From positions 62,001 to 126,000 of the forward strand of contig NZ_JAAMQM010000017.1 in NCBI RefSeq assembly GCF_013523055.1: 64,000 nt of DNA. The letters run 5' to 3'. The position numbers were made by a program, and so were the translations under genes. Shown piece after piece: positions 25,009 through 32,885 of this stretch (its first letter is position 1; each line of letters begins with the position of its first letter). The DNA comes from Pseudomonas capeferrum. GTDB taxonomy: Bacteria; Pseudomonadota; Gammaproteobacteria; Pseudomonadales; Pseudomonadaceae. Under the pieces are notes generated by a model, which was not told where the DNA came from, did no database searches, and saw only the letters and a program-made list of their open reading frames with translations.

Positions 25009-25581
25009 ATGGACATGCACGGCCTCTCGCAAAGACGTCTGGTCCTGCGCCTGTCATTGATGACAGTGGTGATGTTCGCCTTCGGTTTTGCCCTGGTGCC
25101 CCTTTATGACGTCATGTGCCAGGCCTTCGGCATCAATGGCAAGACCGCGGGGCAGTATCAGGGCTCGCAGGTCAGCGATCCTTCGCGCTCGATTCGCGTG
25201 CAGTTCATGTCGACCAATGCCAGCGACATGGTCTGGGAATTTCATGCCAAGGCTGACCAGATCGAGGTCAACCCAGGTGCGGTCAACCAGATGGTCTTCA
25301 TCGCGCGCAATCCGACCGGCAGATCCATGACGGCACAGGCCGTGCCCAGCATCACTCCGGCTGAGGCGGCGGCCTACTTCCACAAGACCGAGTGCTTCTG
25401 CTTCAGCCAGCAGGTGCTGCAGCCGGGCGAACGCATCGAGATGCCGGTGCGCTTCATCGTCGACCGTGACCTGCCTGCCCATGTGAAACACCTGACACTG
25501 GCGTACACCTTGTTCGATATCACTGCTCGCCAGCCGCCAGTCGCCCGACTGACGGCAGAGGATGTCCAGGGCGCCCGATAA
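25009..25581 (+). CDS. ctaG: Cytochrome c oxidase assembly protein CtaG/Cox11
   Basis: The 190-residue protein has one N-terminal membrane helix (LVLRLSLMTVVMFAFGFALVPLYDVMC) and a periplasmic Ig-like domain carrying the copper-binding CFCF motif (KTECFCFSQQVLQPGE). Cox11 delivers copper to the CuB site of CoxA. Length and motifs are canonical. The start ATG is 7 bases after the coxA stop (TAGGAGCGCCATG). The next gene, coxC, begins 11 bases downstream. Confidence 0.97.
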   Translation: MDMHGLSQRRLVLRLSLMTVVMFAFGFALVPLYDVMCQAFGINGKTAGQYQGSQVSDPSRSIRVQFMSTNASDMVWEFHAKADQIEVNPGAVNQMVFIARNPTGRSMTAQAVPSITPAEAAAYFHKTECFCFSQQVLQPGERIEMPVRFIVDRDLPAHVKHLTLAYTLFDITARQPPVARLTAEDVQGAR

Positions 25582-25592
25582 GGAGAACAGCA

Positions 25593-26480
25593 ATGGCAAG
25601 TCACGACCACTATTACGTCCCGGCGCAGAGCAAATGGCCCATCATTGCCACGCTCGGCCTGCTCATTACCGTGTACGGCCTGGGCACCTGGTTCAACGAT
25701 CTCAAGGCGGGACGCCCGGATTCACACGGGCCGTTGATCTTCTTCGTTGGCGGGCTGTGCGTGGCCTACATGATGTTCGGCTGGTTCGGCGCGGTGGTCA
25801 GGGAAAGTCGTGCCGGGCTGTACAGTCCCCAGCTCGACCGCTCCTTCCGTTGGGGCATGGGCTGGTTCATCTTTTCCGAAGTGATGTTCTTCGTGGCTTT
25901 CTTCGGCACGCTTTTCTACGTGCGCATACTGGCCGGCCCCTGGCTCGGCGGAGAAGGCCACAAGGGCGTCTCCCATATGCTCTGGCCGAGCTTCGAATTC
26001 GCCTGGCCGCTGCTCAATACGCCTGACCCCAAGCTGTTTCCAGCCGCACGCGACGTCATCGACCCCTGGCACCTGCCATTGATCAACACCATCCTGCTGG
26101 TCAGTTCCAGCGTAACCATCACCCTCGCCCATCATGCCCTGCGCAAGGACCATCGCAGTGCATTGAAAGGCTGGCTGGGAGTGACAATCCTCCTGGGGAT
26201 CGCTTTCCTAACATTGCAGGCCTACGAATACCACGAGGCCTACACCGAACTCGGACTGACCCTAGGCTCCGGAATCTACGGAGCGACCTTCTTCATGCTC
26301 ACCGGCTTTCACGGTGCGCACGTGACGATGGGCACCTTGATTCTGATCGTCATGTTCGCGCGCATCCTGCGAGGGCATTTCTCACCCGACAAGCATTTCG
26401 GCTTCGAAGCCGCCAGTTGGTATTGGCATTTCGTCGATGTGGTCTGGGTCGGGCTGTTTATTTTCGTGTACGTGCTCTAG
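25593..26480 (+). CDS. coxC: Cytochrome c oxidase subunit III
   Basis: The 295-residue protein with seven membrane helices shows the subunit III pattern: FRWGMGWFIFSEVMFFVAFFGTLFY, NTILLVSSSVTITLAHHAL, YEYHEAY, TGFHGAHVTMGTL and the terminal FEAASWYWHFVDVVWVGLFIFVYVL. It is a structural subunit that stabilises the CoxA active site. It begins 11 bases after ctaG with AAGGAG. It is the last gene of the first cox segment and ends 6 bases before the convergent DUF2909 gene. Confidence 0.98.
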   Translation: MASHDHYYVPAQSKWPIIATLGLLITVYGLGTWFNDLKAGRPDSHGPLIFFVGGLCVAYMMFGWFGAVVRESRAGLYSPQLDRSFRWGMGWFIFSEVMFFVAFFGTLFYVRILAGPWLGGEGHKGVSHMLWPSFEFAWPLLNTPDPKLFPAARDVIDPWHLPLINTILLVSSSVTITLAHHALRKDHRSALKGWLGVTILLGIAFLTLQAYEYHEAYTELGLTLGSGIYGATFFMLTGFHGAHVTMGTLILIVMFARILRGHFSPDKHFGFEAASWYWHFVDVVWVGLFIFVYVL

Positions 26481-26486
26481 AGCGCC

Positions 26487-26690
26487 TCAGAACGGGGCGT
26501 GGGAAACCAGCTGACCGCTCAGCAGACCCCAGGTCACCAGAGCCAGGGTCAAGACGGCCAGGGTGACCCTTACCGTCAGGGCCTTGAGCAGGCGGGTGGA
26601 CTGGCCGTCATCTCGGGCCAGGAAGAACAGGCCACTGAACAGGCTGGCGATAGTGGCCAACAGCATCAGGACAATCGCGGCTTTGAGCAT
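26487..26690 (-). CDS. DUF2909 twin-transmembrane protein
   Basis: The 67-residue protein has two membrane helices, LKAAIVLMLLATIASLFSGLFFLA and RVTLAVLTLALVTWGLLSGQL, linked by a charged loop (RDDGQSTRLLKALTV). This is the DUF2909 family, found beside cytochrome oxidase genes in pseudomonads; the function is unknown, but an oxidase assembly or accessory role is plausible. It lies on the strand opposite to the cox genes, interrupting the cluster between coxC and surf1. The start is ATG 26690. Confidence 0.9.
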   Translation of the reverse strand: MLKAAIVLMLLATIASLFSGLFFLARDDGQSTRLLKALTVRVTLAVLTLALVTWGLLSGQLVSHAPF

Positions 26691-26751
26691 GGCGAACTCC
26701 GAGGGAGGCACTGATGGGTACAAGTATAGCGAGCGCGCGGGTGGGGATATC

Positions 26752-27492
26752 GTGAAGCGGTTTCGCCCCGGGGTGATGCCGACCCTGGTCGTGCTTGTGC
26801 TGCTCGCAGGGCTGATCGGCCTGGGGTGCTGGCAGCTCGGACGCGCCGAGCAGAAGCGCGATCTGCTCGCAGCGTACGCCGAGCGTCGCGTGCAAGCGCC
26901 TGTGGACGCTGGCCGACTGATGGAGATGGAAGATCCCGCCTATCGGCGTATCGCTCTGCACGGACACTTCGACGGCGAGCACAGCCTGCTCCTGGACAAC
27001 CGTCTGCGTGACGGTCAGGCCGGCGTGGAATTGCTGCAGCCTTTCCATGATGAGCCCAGCGGGCAGTGGTGGCTGGTCAATCGCGGCTGGCTGCCCTGGC
27101 CGGACCGTCGCGAGCCGGTGCATTTCGATACGCCCAGTGACCTCATGACGCTGAACGCCTGGGCCTATGTGATGCCGGGCAGAGCATTTCAGCTGCGCGC
27201 CGATGCGATCGGCGGGCAATGGCCGCACCTGTTGACGGCCATCGATGCCCGCCAGCTGTGGCAACAGCTGCAGCGTAATGGCTTCGGTCACGAGGTGCGC
27301 CTGGAAGCGGGGCCCGCCAGCTATCGGGTTGACTGGGCCGTGACCTCCATGGGGCCGGAAAAGCACCTGGGCTATGCCGTCCAGTGGTTTGCCCTGGCCC
27401 TGGCTCTGACGCTGCTCTACCTCTATTTCGGCTGGCATGACCACAAGGAGAACACCCATGGGCGCCGCCATACCTCCACTGGACATCCCTGA
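26752..27492 (+). CDS. SURF1 cytochrome oxidase assembly protein
   Basis: The 246-residue protein has an N-terminal membrane helix (MPTLVVLVLLAGLIGLGCWQLGRAEQK, including the conserved WQLGR), a periplasmic domain with the RRIALHGHFD and LLDNRLRDGQAGVELLQPF motifs and WWLVNRGWLPWP, and a C-terminal helix (LGYAVQWFALALALTLLYLYF). SURF1 inserts heme a into CoxA. The start is the GTG at 26752 with GGTGGGG upstream. Because the gene upstream runs the other way, surf1 needs its own promoter; TATAGC at 26725-26730 is a possible -10. It overlaps the next gene by 35 bases. Confidence 0.94.
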   Translation: MKRFRPGVMPTLVVLVLLAGLIGLGCWQLGRAEQKRDLLAAYAERRVQAPVDAGRLMEMEDPAYRRIALHGHFDGEHSLLLDNRLRDGQAGVELLQPFHDEPSGQWWLVNRGWLPWPDRREPVHFDTPSDLMTLNAWAYVMPGRAFQLRADAIGGQWPHLLTAIDARQLWQQLQRNGFGHEVRLEAGPASYRVDWAVTSMGPEKHLGYAVQWFALALALTLLYLYFGWHDHKENTHGRRHTSTGHP

Positions 27493-28042
27493 ACGTCGCA
27501 CGTCCCGCGGCCGTGGGCGTTTGCAACTGTTCCTGATCGTGTCGCTGGTTCTGGGCCCGATGATCCTCGCGACGAGCATGTACAAGCTGCAGTTCTGGGT
27601 ACCGGAGGGACGCAGCTTCCATGGCGAGATGATCGGTAACGGCCAGATGCGCGCCGATATCGGGATCGACGCCAAGGAACAGCGCTGGCAGTTGCTGGTC
27701 AGCGCGCCGGCGGCATGCGATCAGGATTGCCGTCAGCTGGTCTACTTGGCGCGGCAGATCCAGATCGGGCTGGGCCGCGACGCCAGCCGTGCCAGCCACG
27801 CGCTGGCCACCGCCCAGCCACTGGCGGCCGACTATCAGGCCCTGCTGGGACAGGAGTACCCGCAGCTGCAGCGCTATTCGCTGGACCTGCAACGTTATGG
27901 CCGGCAGGTGAGCGAACCGGGTCCCCAACTGTGGATCGTCGATCCGCATGGCAATCTGGTTCTGCGCTACGACGGCCAGGTGAACGGCAAGCAGGTGCTC
28001 AACGACCTGCGCCACCTGCTCAAGCTCTCCAACATCGGCTAG
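27458..28042 (+). CDS. Membrane-anchored thioredoxin-like protein of the cox cluster
   Basis: The 194-residue protein has a cytoplasmic N-tail, one membrane helix (LQLFLIVSLVLGPMILATSMY) and a periplasmic domain that resembles a thioredoxin/SCO fold: LLVSAPAACDQDCRQLVYLARQI contains a CxxxC pair at the expected helix start, and the C-terminal LWIVDPHGNLVLRYDG is the typical last sheet. Its homologue is conserved at this position in pseudomonads without an assigned role. A copper chaperone or thiol reductase for oxidase assembly is a reasonable inference. AAGGAG sits 7 bases before the ATG. Confidence 0.88.
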   Translation: MGAAIPPLDIPERRTSRGRGRLQLFLIVSLVLGPMILATSMYKLQFWVPEGRSFHGEMIGNGQMRADIGIDAKEQRWQLLVSAPAACDQDCRQLVYLARQIQIGLGRDASRASHALATAQPLAADYQALLGQEYPQLQRYSLDLQRYGRQVSEPGPQLWIVDPHGNLVLRYDGQVNGKQVLNDLRHLLKLSNIG

Positions 28043-28051
28043 GAGCTCGTC

Positions 28052-29125
28052 ATGGCCAGACCCGGTTTTCGCCTTGCCGTTTTCGCTACCGTGCTCGCCT
28101 TGCTGGTCGTCATGCTCGGTGCCTACACGCGGCTGACCCATGCCGGACTGGGTTGCCCCGATTGGCCAGGGTGCTACGGCTTCATCGGCGTGCCCAAGAC
28201 CGAGGCCCAGTTGGCCCATGCCGAGCGGCACTTTCCGGAAAGCCCGGTGGAAGCTCACAAGGGCTGGGCGGAAATGACCCACCGTTATTTCGCCGGAACC
28301 CTGGCGCTGGTGATTGCCGTACTGGCCTTGCAGGCCGTACGCAGACACGCTCGTGACGGTCAGCCTTACCGCTTGCCCTTGCTGCTGCTGGCTGTGGTGC
28401 TGGCGCAGGCGGCGTTCGGCATGTGGACGGTGACACTCAAGCTCTGGCCCCAGGTGGTCACCCTACATCTGCTGGGTGGCTTCATGACCTTGAGCCTGTT
28501 GTTTCTGCTGAGCATGCGCCTGTCACGGGCGTTTGCCCCTGCACCCAGGCTGCCTCTGAGTCTGCGTCGATTGGCGGCCTTGGCCCTGTTGGTCGTCATC
28601 GGACAAATTGCCTTGGGCGGCTGGGTCAGCGCCAACTATGCCGCCATGGCCTGCATCGACCTGCCCACCTGCCAAGGTCAGTGGTGGCCCACTGCCGACT
28701 TCACCAATGGCTTCCACCTGACCCAGCATATCGGTCCGAACTACCTCGGCGGGCAGTTGGACAGCGAGGCGCGCACGGCCATTCATCTCGGGCATCGGGT
28801 GGGGGCACTGCTGGTCATCGCCGTGCTGTCGGGCCTGAGCTGGAAGTTGCATCGCCATGGCTTGCATGGCCTGGCCCGTCTGTTGTTGCTGGCGTTGATG
28901 GCACAGGTCGGACTCGGCATCAGCAATGTGCTGCTCCATCTGCCGCTGGCCCTGGCCGTGGCGCACAATGTCGGTGGCGCCTTGCTGCTGCTGTCGGTGG
29001 TACTGGTGAACTACCGTATCCGCGTGGTCGACAAGGTTCGCATCGGCCAAGGCTGGCGCCTGACCCCGCTCTATACGGGCGCTGGCGACCATTCCTCGGG
29101 GGAGGATGCGCGGCGGCGCTTTTGA
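28052..29125 (+). CDS. ctaA: Heme A synthase
   Basis: The 357-residue, eight-helix COX15/CtaA protein carries the conserved histidines of the two heme-binding four-helix halves: LGAYTRLTHAGLGCPDWPGCYG, WAEMTHRYFAG, LHLLGGFMTLSL, HLGHRVGALL and AVAHNVGGALL. It oxidises heme O to heme A for CoxA. The expected partner heme O synthase (CyoE/CtaB) usually follows directly, but here the next gene is sco1. The C-terminal tail (YTGAGDHSSGEDARRRF) looks unusual and ends just where the missing gene should begin. Confidence 0.95.
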   Translation: MARPGFRLAVFATVLALLVVMLGAYTRLTHAGLGCPDWPGCYGFIGVPKTEAQLAHAERHFPESPVEAHKGWAEMTHRYFAGTLALVIAVLALQAVRRHARDGQPYRLPLLLLAVVLAQAAFGMWTVTLKLWPQVVTLHLLGGFMTLSLLFLLSMRLSRAFAPAPRLPLSLRRLAALALLVVIGQIALGGWVSANYAAMACIDLPTCQGQWWPTADFTNGFHLTQHIGPNYLGGQLDSEARTAIHLGHRVGALLVIAVLSGLSWKLHRHGLHGLARLLLLALMAQVGLGISNVLLHLPLALAVAHNVGGALLLLSVVLVNYRIRVVDKVRIGQGWRLTPLYTGAGDHSSGEDARRRF

Positions 29126-29233
29126 GCGACTGCTCGGTGATGTACCGTGACGGTCGGCTGCACGCGATTCGGCACATGCCCACGCAGACCCCCAGCCCTG
29201 TTCATCACCGACCCCTTAGCCATTGTAGAGCCT

Positions 29234-29866
29234 ATGACCCGAACCCAGAAAACCGTTTTCATCCTTGCCGCCCTGGTCGCGTTGATCCTGGGCCTGACCG
29301 TCAACAAGGTGCTCAGTGGCCGAAGCGAAGGCAACTCGGCGGCGCTGATCGATGCCGGCATCATCCTGCTGCCGCAGAGCCGTGCGGTGCCGGATGTACG
29401 GATGACCGACCAGGATGGGCAGCCAGTGGCACTCGATTCGCTCGAGGGCAAATGGTCGCTGCTGTTCTTCGGCTATACCTACTGCCCGGATATCTGCCCG
29501 ACTACCCTGGCACAACTTCGCCAAGTGAAGAGCGAGCTGCCCAAGGAGGCAGTCGAGCGCTTGCAAGTGGTGCTGGTCAGCGTCGATCCGAACCGCGACA
29601 CGCCCACGCAGCTGAAGCAGTACCTGGGCTATTTCGACAAGGACTTTCGCGGGCTGACCGGATCGGTGGAGGATACCCAGACCCTGTCCAACGGCCTGAG
29701 CATCCCCTTCATCCCCGCCGATACCCGCAAGCCGGGATACACCGTCGATCACAGCGGCAACCTGGCCATCGTCGGTCCGGACGGACGTCAACGCGGGTTC
29801 ATCCGCGCACCGATCAACAATCAGAAGCTGGTGGCGCAACTGCCTGTATTGGTTCGTCGGGACTGA
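29234..29866 (+). CDS. SCO1/SenC copper chaperone
   Basis: The 210-residue protein has an N-terminal membrane anchor (TVFILAALVALILGLTV) and a thioredoxin-fold domain with the copper ligands CPDIC (YTYCPDICPTTLAQL) and the distal His in YTVDHSGNLAIV. It delivers copper to the CuA site of CoxB. The start ATG at 29234 places the anchor at the N-terminus; the longer frame is not supported. It ends convergently with metQ. Confidence 0.95.
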   Translation: MTRTQKTVFILAALVALILGLTVNKVLSGRSEGNSAALIDAGIILLPQSRAVPDVRMTDQDGQPVALDSLEGKWSLLFFGYTYCPDICPTTLAQLRQVKSELPKEAVERLQVVLVSVDPNRDTPTQLKQYLGYFDKDFRGLTGSVEDTQTLSNGLSIPFIPADTRKPGYTVDHSGNLAIVGPDGRQRGFIRAPINNQKLVAQLPVLVRRD

Positions 29867-29880
29867 CCAGAAAGCAATGC

Positions 29881-29906
29881 GGGACAACCGTTAAACCGGT
29901 TGTCCC
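29881..29906. terminator. Hairpin between convergent sco1 and metQ
   Basis: GGGACAACCG and CGGTTGTCCC form a perfect 10-bp stem with a 6-base loop (TTAAAC). It lies 15 bases after the sco1 stop and 43 bases after the metQ stop. There is no T-tract; it probably marks the 3' ends of both transcripts. Confidence 0.55.
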
Positions 29907-29948
29907 ACACTGGGTGACGCAGTCGTGAAGCGACGTGGTGCTCGGCTA

Positions 29949-30719
29949 TCAGAATGCCGGGATCACCGCGCCTTTGTATTTTTCGGTGATGAACTGCTTC
30001 ACCTCTGGCGAGTGCAGGGCCTCGGCCAGCTTCTTCATGGCGTCCGAATCCTTGTTGTCGGGACGGGCTACCAGGATGTTCACGTACGGCGAATCGCTGC
30101 CCTCGATGACCAGGGCATCCTTCTCGGGATTGAGCTTGGCTTCCAGCGCATAGTTGGTGTTGATCAGCGCCAGGTCGACCTGGGTCAGCACGCGCGGGAT
30201 GGTGGCGGCCTCCAGCTCACGGAACTTCAGGCCCTTGGTGTTCTCGCCGATGTCCTTGACGGTGGCCAGGATGTTCTGGTTGTCCTTGAGCTTGATCACG
30301 CCTGCCTTGTCCAGCAGCAGCAAGGCGCGGCCGCCGTTGGTGGCGTCGTTGGGGATGACCACGGTGGCGCCGGAAGGCAGTTCGTCCAGCTTCTTGAACT
30401 TGCTGGAGTAAGCGCCCAGCGGTTCCAGGTGCACACCGGCAACGCTGACCAGGTCGGTACCCTTGGCCTTGTTGAATTCATCCAGATAGGGCTGGTGCTG
30501 GAAGAAGTTGGCATCCAGGCGCTTCTCGGCGACCTGTACGTTGGGCTGGATGTAGTCGGTGAATTCCTTGACCTTGAGCTCCACGCCTTGCTTGGCCAGC
30601 TGAGGCTGGACGAACTTGAGAATCTCGGCATGCGGCACCGGGGTGGCGGCAACGGTCAGGGTCTCGGCCTGGGCAGAGAAGGCCGCGACAGCGGCGACGA
30701 CAGCAAGCAGTTTCTTCAT
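29949..30719 (-). CDS. metQ: Methionine ABC transporter substrate-binding protein
   Basis: The 256-residue NlpA-family binding protein has signal peptide MKKLLAVVAAVAAFSAQA (1-18) and then ETLTVAATPVPHAEILKFVQP, the classic MetQ start. FFQHQPYLDEFN, VIPNDATNGGRALLLLDKAG and ALINTNYA are family motifs. There is no lipobox Cys, so it should be a soluble periplasmic protein, unlike the E. coli lipoprotein. It is the last gene of metN-metI-metQ, 62 bases after metI. Confidence 0.95.
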   Translation of the reverse strand: MKKLLAVVAAVAAFSAQAETLTVAATPVPHAEILKFVQPQLAKQGVELKVKEFTDYIQPNVQVAEKRLDANFFQHQPYLDEFNKAKGTDLVSVAGVHLEPLGAYSSKFKKLDELPSGATVVIPNDATNGGRALLLLDKAGVIKLKDNQNILATVKDIGENTKGLKFRELEAATIPRVLTQVDLALINTNYALEAKLNPEKDALVIEGSDSPYVNILVARPDNKDSDAMKKLAEALHSPEVKQFITEKYKGAVIPAF

Positions 30720-30781
30720 TGATCACTCCTTGTGAGGGCCGCTACGGCCCCCGACGGGCCGGCGAGGCTGCCCTATTGGGG

Positions 30782-31453
30782 TTATTTACGGGAAAAATGC
30801 ACGACCAGCCGGTCGCCGACACTTTGCAGGATCTGCACCAGCACCAGCAACAGGACCACGGTGACGATCATCACATCGGTCTGGAAGCGCTGGTAGCCGA
30901 AACGGATGGCCAAATCGCCAAGACCGCCCGCCCCCACCACACCGGCCATGGCGGTGTAGGAAACCAAGGTGATCGCGGTAACGGTGATCGCGGCGAAGAT
31001 GCCCGGACGAGCCTCGGGCAGCAAGGCGTTCATGATGATCTGGCGCGTGGTGGCGCCCATCGACTGGGTCGCCTCGATAATGCCGCGATCCACTTCGCGC
31101 AGGGCGGTCTCCACCAGGCGGGCGAAGAATGGCGTGGCTCCCACCACCAGTGGCGGGATGGCACCGGCGACACCTAGCGAGGTACCCGTGATCAACACCG
31201 TGATCGGGATCATCACGATCAGCAGGATGATGAACGGCAGCGAGCGCAGGATGTTGACGACCAGCGACAGCAAGGCGTAGACGCCCTTCTGTTCGAACAG
31301 CTGGCGCGGTCCGCAGAGGAACAGCAGCACGCCCAACGGCAGGCCCAGCAGCACGGTGAAGAACAGCGAGCCGAAGAGCATGATCATGGTGTCGATGGTA
31401 GCCAGCCAGATTTCGGCCCAGTCGACGTTGGCAAAGTAAGCCAGGATATCCAT
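30782..31453 (-). CDS. metI: Methionine ABC transporter permease
   Basis: The 223-residue inner-membrane protein has five or six helices. It carries the permease EAA motif EATQSMGATTRQIIMNALLPEARPG, which docks on MetN, and the family motifs LPFIILLIVMIPIT and VSYTAMAGVVGAGGLGDLAIRFGY. Its start codon overlaps the metN stop by one base, indicating translational coupling. Confidence 0.97.
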   Translation of the reverse strand: MDILAYFANVDWAEIWLATIDTMIMLFGSLFFTVLLGLPLGVLLFLCGPRQLFEQKGVYALLSLVVNILRSLPFIILLIVMIPITVLITGTSLGVAGAIPPLVVGATPFFARLVETALREVDRGIIEATQSMGATTRQIIMNALLPEARPGIFAAITVTAITLVSYTAMAGVVGAGGLGDLAIRFGYQRFQTDVMIVTVVLLLVLVQILQSVGDRLVVHFSRK

Positions 31454-32460
31454 CAGCGCAGAACCTCCATATGTACATCTGCCGCCCTGAAGCGGTCGAA
31501 CGCTGCCTCCAGATTGCCGCCGCTGACGGCGAGGGTCAGTTGGCCGTAGGGAGTGTCCTTGATGCGATCGATGCGCCCGGCAAGGATGCTGTAGTCCACA
31601 CCGGTCTCGCGAGCCACGGTGCCCAACAGCGGTGCATAGGTGGCGTCACCCTGGAAGGTCAGGCGGACGATCCGGCCTGGCACATGGGCGAAGTCGTCGC
31701 GTTGCTCGGACTCGTCGACCTGCTCGTCTTCCTGGACGAAACGCTTGGTGGTCGGGTGCTGCGGGTGCAGGAAGACATCGGCTACCGCGCCCTGCTCGAC
31801 GATCTGACCGGCATCCATGACGGCGACGCGGTCGCAGACTCGACGGATCACGTCCATCTCATGGGTGATCAGTACGATGGTCAGGTTCAACTCGCGGTTG
31901 ATCTGCGCCAGCAGTTGCAGGACCGAGGCCGTGGTCTGCGGGTCGAGCGCGCTGGTGGCCTCATCGCAGAGCAGGATCTTCGGCCGGGTGGACAAGGCGC
32001 GGGCGATACCCACGCGTTGCTTCTGGCCACCGGACAGTTGTGCCGGATACTTTCTGGCGTGATCGGACAGGCCGACGCGTTCGAGCAGCTCGCTGACCCG
32101 TTGGTCGATGGCGGCCCGCGACAACTCGCCCGCCAGGTGCAACGGCAGCGCGACATTGTCGGCAACGGTCTTGGAGGCCAGCAGGTTGAAGTGCTGGAAG
32201 ATCATGCCGACCTGCTGGCGAAAACCCCGCAGCTTATCGGCGGCGAAGGCGGTGACCTCCTCGCCATCGACGATGATCTTGCCACCGGTCGGGGCCTCCA
32301 GCCGGTTGATCAGGCGCAACAAGGTGCTCTTGCCGGCTCCGGAGTGGCCGATCAGACCGAAGACCTGTCCATTCTCGATGGTCAGGCTGGTCGGTCGAAG
32401 GGCGGGAATATCCCTACCGGCGACGCGGTAGGTCTTCTGGACATCTTGAAACTCAATCAC
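31453..32460 (-). CDS. metN: Methionine ABC transporter ATP-binding protein
   Basis: The 335-residue ABC ATPase has Walker A GHSGAGKS (38-45), Q-loop region FQHFNLLASKTVADN, signature LSGGQKQRVGIARAL, Walker B ILLCDEATSALDP and switch His in VLITHEMDV. The C-terminal NIL domain (about 260-335) binds methionine and inhibits ATPase activity when the pool is high. It is the first gene of the operon; the promoter must lie in 32461-32560 on the minus strand, but I could not fix it. Confidence 0.97.
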   Translation of the reverse strand: MIEFQDVQKTYRVAGRDIPALRPTSLTIENGQVFGLIGHSGAGKSTLLRLINRLEAPTGGKIIVDGEEVTAFAADKLRGFRQQVGMIFQHFNLLASKTVADNVALPLHLAGELSRAAIDQRVSELLERVGLSDHARKYPAQLSGGQKQRVGIARALSTRPKILLCDEATSALDPQTTASVLQLLAQINRELNLTIVLITHEMDVIRRVCDRVAVMDAGQIVEQGAVADVFLHPQHPTTKRFVQEDEQVDESEQRDDFAHVPGRIVRLTFQGDATYAPLLGTVARETGVDYSILAGRIDRIKDTPYGQLTLAVSGGNLEAAFDRFRAADVHMEVLR

Positions 32461-32885
32461 TTAGCGAACCTTGTGGGGCGCATGAAATTTGGGCCAGCGG
32501 TGAACTGGATCGCGCATTTTAGCCTTTTCCCATAGTTGTTCTTAGCATTTATTTTGGAAACGACCAATCAATCGGGCATATCGCGACCACCGGTAATCCG
32601 ATTGAACGCTGGGTGGCTCCGGTCGGTCACTAGCTGGACAAGCCCTGGAAGAACCTGGTGCTGTTCCAAGGATCCCAGGGCAACTCGCAGCGGCGAATCG
32701 CCGCTCCTACACGGTGTGCGTCGAGCCTGGTCAAGTAGCGATCAACAGGACACGCACGGAACCTGCAGGAGTGGTAGTTCGCCGTTGCGACTTGCCCTGC
32801 GGTGAGGCCGAAACAGGTCGCACACTGCTCCAGTGAACAGCATCTCCTCGAAGGGCAAGCCTGAAGACCATGAGGAGAGCCAGCC
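32461..32885. other. metN-katE divergent intergenic region
   Basis: This 425-base gene-free interval holds the promoters of metNIQ (minus) and katE (plus). The part near 32520-32570 is AT-rich. A short REP-like hairpin lies at 32689-32713. No known operator (OxyR, MetR, RpoS-specific) could be identified by eye. Confidence 0.55.
32689..32713. repeat. Single REP-like hairpin of a different family
   Basis: AGCGGCGA and TCGCCGCT form a near-perfect palindrome with one central base, followed by CCTACACG, the end motif of the common P. putida REP (…GCTCCTACA). It differs from the CGCTCGCCAC type at 6.0 and 10.2 kb, and stands alone rather than in an inverted pair. Confidence 0.55.

Noticed and set aside
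23396..25060. 554-codon frame overlapping coxA on the same strand
   Set aside because: Its Arg/His/Gly-rich, low-complexity translation is typical of a shifted frame of a GC-rich gene; coxA in the other frame has all catalytic motifs.
29949..30719. Treating metQ as a lipoprotein as in E. coli
   Set aside because: The signal peptide ends in SAQA-E with no cysteine near the cleavage site, so lipid attachment is not supported.
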